64,000 nt of DNA from assembly GCA_030765045.1 (NCBI GenBank), contig CM060968.1, positions 106,571,904 through 106,635,903 of the forward strand, read 5' to 3'. A model generated the notes under the pieces. The model saw only the letters and a list, made by a program, of their open reading frames with translations. It made no database searches and had not been told where the DNA came from. Position 1 is the stretch's first letter; each line of letters opens with the position of its first letter. The DNA comes from Tenodera sinensis (taxonomy: Eukaryota; Arthropoda; Insecta; Mantodea; Mantidae). This document shows positions 60,444-64,000 of this stretch, in pieces. The position numbers and the translations under genes were made by a program.

Positions 60444-61364
60444 TTTTAAACCTTGAATTTATTGTAAAATTTAGTTTGGTAATATCTAATTTAAAATTAC
60501 CATTAATTCATCTGCGAGATGAGAATATATGAGGAAGCTCAACTGATTAGTCGAGGGAGATCTGTTCCCATTAAGGAAGATCACCCTTTTCTGAGGGAGA
60601 GCGAACCCTCCAAATGTTGACTGTTGTACGCAATTAGCGACCCTAGAATGTACAAATAAAAGCTTCCTCTCGCTTGTCTTCTTCTCCTCTAGCACAGAAT
60701 CCCGTTTAGAAGGAGAATTTCCGTTGCGAACATTTCACGGTACTTGCGTCTCCGCAATTCGTAATTCGTCCTCCGGAATCGTAGGTTAAACAACGGATGG
60801 AATGCGTGCTTTTACGACACTTGAGCAGTTTACAGGAAGTTGAAGTTCAGAATCACGAGGCTATTAAAAACACGAACATTAAACCAGGCAGTAATATAAG
60901 AGCTTTCCACAAGCAAAATCACCGAATCCCCCTTTGTATGTAGATTGTATACAAACATTATCTAATCGTGTTTATTATGCTGAGAAGATGGAACTCTAGT
61001 GGTCAAATGTTAGCTCCTTGCGGGAACTTATTTTCTGCAAGCTTATTCCTAAAATAAAATGCTTTTTTTTAGACAGTTGATAGCAACTCTTAGCAGTTCA
61101 CGACAGTATTAAAAGTACACAATTCTTCCATTCAGTGCTCAAAAGCTTTAAACACTTCGATAATGCCAACTTTGGTTTGTTACAGAACGAGTCCATGGCC
61201 TCATTCAAGTAGGCCACGAATCTCAGTTATACAATTTTTATATAAAATGACGAGTCATTTGAATGCGAATATGGGCTGGGCTGAACCTATTGAAGGTTTA
61301 CAAGCAGCGGAGATACTGAAATTAGAATTGTTATACAAAAAATCAAGAAACCAACACGCACGCA
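60444..61364. other. no recognised gene
   Basis: At 60600-60710 ACAAATAAAAGCTTCC and pyrimidine-rich sequence recall an LTR 3' part, but no TATA box or termini support it. Confidence 0.35.
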
Positions 61365-61412
61365 CGCACACACACACACACACAGAGGGAGAGAGTCCTT
61401 TTCCTAAAAATG

Positions 61413-61461
<49 letters not shown>

Positions 61462-61558
61462 CAGGGGGTCTCAGAACATATATTTCCGGTGAAATCTCGA
61501 CATCGAATTTCTCGGTGAAATACAATGCTTCCTTCTACTTAGGAGTAGAGAACGTAAA
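61365..61558 (-). mobile_element. H1 hairpin-side fragment, minus orientation
   Basis: A short CA tract, a T run at 61411-61457, then GGTGAAATCTCGACATCG and TAGGAGTAGAGAACG. It abuts a second minus H1 copy at TAAAAA. Confidence 0.75.
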
Positions 61559-61993
61559 AATTAATAACGATCTTCCATTTGACACAAGTATAAGTTTTCC
61601 AAAACTCACACAAGTAACAAGAAATATTTCCAAAATGGTTCAGTCTACAAAAAAAATTTAGACAAATTGTGTGTTTTACCAAGGTGTACATTTTTTGCAC
61701 AGTAAGATTTGGTCTATCTCTTACGGTTTACCTATGCGAAAGTCACCCAGAGAAAATAGGACCACATGGTCTATAGCCAGAAAATTCAAGATATGCGTTT
61801 CATTTACCATAAAAATATCTCAAACATATGGCATATTAATCAAAATCGTTTGAGCCATTTTCAAAAAAATTAAAATTTTCGAAAAATTGTCCATGTAAAG
61901 GATAGTTTAGAGTAAAGGGATTTTCTTCAAAATCTTCGTGTCGCATTTTTAACCGACTTTTCGTTTTTGAGTTATGCTGTCCACAGTGTGACA

Positions 61994-62077
<84 letters not shown>

Positions 62078-62206
62078 TTTTTCTAAACATGTTTTTTTTT
62101 TAAATATATATTTTATTTTATTCAAAACATATTTATGGTGAAACCTTCACATCAAACTTTTGGTTGAAATACAATACTTCCTCTACTTTACGTACTAGAG
62201 GACGTA
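61559..62206 (-). mobile_element. H1 copy, minus orientation, distal end lost
   Basis: Begins in the middle of H1 (AATAACGATCTTCCATTTG) and runs through TAAGATTTGGTCTATCTC, AAGGATAGTTTAGAG, a CA tract at 61994-62075, and a decayed hairpin GTACTAGAGGACG. Confidence 0.8.
61994..62075 (+). repeat. (CA)n microsatellite inside H1
   Basis: About 80 bp of CA at the standard H1 position. Confidence 0.95.
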
Positions 62207-62576
62207 AACATATAAGTAGATCTCGTTAAAACACACACGTGTTAATTAACTTTTTTAATGTACCATTGGGGAGACATTCCTTATTATTTTAAGCTCTTAA
62301 ACGCTCCTATTGTCCTCAAATAATAAGGTTTATTCATTAATGATCTCTTGGACATGCAAAGAGAACGGGAATTCAAGGCAATCACGTTGCGACCAATTGA
62401 AAAGATTTGACTATCGCTTAAAGCCGATTTGTACCTACAACAAAATTAGCAATACGACAATTTCTACAAACTCTTATCTGATTAACATGAAGTAGAGAAA
62501 TAAGCGTTTGTAGGAATGGTTTGTGCAAAAGTAAGGAAAGTCATGTGAGTGCAACACATCAGACTTCTGTTTCTTG
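62207..62576 (+). mobile_element. H1 distal half, plus orientation
   Basis: Starts at GTAGATCTCGTTAAAACAC, continues with GACATGCAAAGAGAACGG, and ends AAAGTCATGTGAGTGCAACA, then CATCAGA. Its start point equals the interruption point seen at 59778. Confidence 0.8.
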
Positions 62577-64000
62577 GAGTGTGTTCCACGCCGGTCTCGG
62601 CGATAAGGGCTGTGTGGAGACTGATGTTCAGGTAAAGGTGGAAACTCACGAAGAAACATAATTGTAAACTAGGAAAAGCGTACCACTTTTTCTGCACACA
62701 AAATCGCTTTAATTATTAGGATGTCCTAATATACAGTATACATTAACTTGATACTTCAGCGTGGTCCACAAGACGCCAAGAACCTTTCCCATTGCCGCTC
62801 ACGTGTGAACCTTCCTATTATCATCGCTGGAGCTCTAGTACTTCCAGTATTTGAAGGTTGACAGTGAAACTGTAAGTATTATGAAACAGGTTTCCGGCGT
62901 GCCAGATGAGAAATGATGCAATAGCAACAACAATCTTGCAGACAACTTTCTCTGTTGAACCCGAACAGCGCACCGGATGAATGGCAGTAGCTCTCAGCTG
63001 ACCTGAGGAATGCAGGAAGCTACAGGTGCGACAGACGTGTTAACATGTCTCTCAACTGTTTATTACACAAACATTGGCACAGGATGTTGCACAACTTTCA
63101 AAGAGCTTTCTTCCAGCACTTGCCAAACAAATCGGATGCTGTGATCTAGCAACCCGCCAATTTTATTGCCGCATTATGCTTAATCTACAGGTTGAACTAT
63201 GGCAAACGTAAAATTTAATGGCGACTTATACCTGATCAGTATCCTCGGACTTTTAGTTCCTAAAAATCTTAAATTAGGTATCTAAAATAGGTTCTGTCAC
63301 AAACCAAAATAGGTTCTAAAATTACAAAAATAGGTGAACAAAAATGACATTTTATTTCCAATTACCAATTAGCCGGAACATTTGACAATGCCTTTATTGT
63401 TCATGTCCATAATAAGAGTCACACTAAACAACTAACGGCCTTCCTAAGTTTTCCATTGAAAAACTGCTCTTATAAATCGAAAATGAGTGTTCCACATTAA
63501 TTAATGCAGTTACCAACCTTTGTCTTGTTGCATTGTCTTGCAGGATTAAAAGGGATATAAATAAAATATTACAAATACAACAGCCCCATAAATCGGCTCA
63601 GAGACCAATTACTACTCATAGGTTTACGTGAGGTATAATTTGTTTATTGTACAAAATTTTCTTTCATTCTTCTGAACATTTTACCAAGTAGGCTTGTTCC
63701 TGCTATTGAACTAGTATCTTATTAAACTCCTCTAGGAATTACACCCTTTCAATTTAAATCGGTCATAACTAATTACACTCAAACTTCAGACTCAACCATC
63801 ATAAACCCATGATAGAGAGTAGACACAAATGATCGTGCAGGAACAAAGAAGAACACGATCACAAATTTGAAGAACAACCAGTTTACATTACGCTAATGCT
63901 GACTTATTCAGAAGGTACACTGCATGTCTCAGACTTTCAGAACACAATTCATTTCGTCATTTTAGAAACACGACCAGATTTCAGCCGGTGACGGTGTCGA
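62577..64000. other. no recognised gene
   Basis: A GC-rich block at 62577-62625 ends in GATGTTCAG/gtaaag, a fair donor on the plus strand, but no coding frame is convincing. The rest is AT-rich with nothing identified. Confidence 0.4.

Noticed and set aside
60600..60720. Solo LTR suggested by ACAAATAAAAGC and pyrimidine-rich sequence
   Set aside because: No TATA box, no inverted dinucleotide ends and no target duplication.
62474..62659. Minus frame with SPYRRDRRGTHSKKQ as an upstream Phactr exon
   Set aside because: An acceptor-like cag exists, but there is no GT donor at the right place and the frame runs into the H1 repeat. The residues do not match the Phactr pattern.

Overview
The window looks like intergenic and intronic DNA from a large, repeat-rich, AT-rich arthropod genome. 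An insect, perhaps a hemimetabolous one, is my best guess, from the tRNA-derived SINE style and the insect-like Phactr exons, but the species cannot be fixed from the sequence. There is no bacterial-style gene organisation. Most long open frames are translations of microsatellites.

One host gene is firmly supported: two coding exons of a phosphatase and actin regulator (Phactr) on the minus strand, at 41867-42031 and 37854-37952. Both have canonical splice sites and matching phase, and they flank a 3.9 kb intron. That intron has taken in a 5'-truncated LINE (38634-39288) with a clean 10-bp target duplication and a long TTA microsatellite. No other host exon could be assigned, so the gene must continue outside the window or in exons I could not see.

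The rest is a layered repeat landscape. (1) A dispersed family, called H1 here, occurs about 30 times in both orientations. A unit is roughly 0.8-0.95 kb with a hairpin at one end, a second copy of the motif ACTTTCTCTACT just inside the other end, and usually a TG/CA tract at a fixed internal position. It carries no coding sequence and resembles non-autonomous Helentron/HINE-type elements, though flanking TTTTTA/TAAAAA leaves a TSD-making DNA transposon possible. (2) Several tRNA-derived SINE families occur, often joined to trinucleotide microsatellites. (3) hAT DNA transposons: 48341-49267 has a perfect 8-bp TSD, and a second hAT type is present twice (25486-26401 and about 58705-60443), both copies carrying the same internal H1 segment. 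(4) Degenerate LINE 3' ends lie at 43256-43350 and 55240-55890. (5) Four foldback (long inverted repeat) elements occur near 14.1-14.4, 23.4-23.9, 24.4-25.0 and 27.6-27.8 kb. (6) A very small element, M1 (53-58 bp), occurs three times, each copy with its own 9-11 bp target duplication. (7) Two promoter-like modules pair a heat-shock-element trimer with TATATAAGG (17.4 kb plus, 21.4 kb minus).

Layout: 0-4.4 kb SINEs and microsatellites; 6-12 kb H1 copies and a 410-bp compound array; 13-28 kb SINEs, foldbacks, the two HSE/TATA modules, H1 and the composite hAT; 28-37.8 kb mostly H1 with an M1 insertion; 37.8-42 kb Phactr; 42-55 kb sparse, with the second hAT type and two M1 copies; 55-62.6 kb LINE remnant and nested H1/hAT; 62.6-64 kb no recognised feature.
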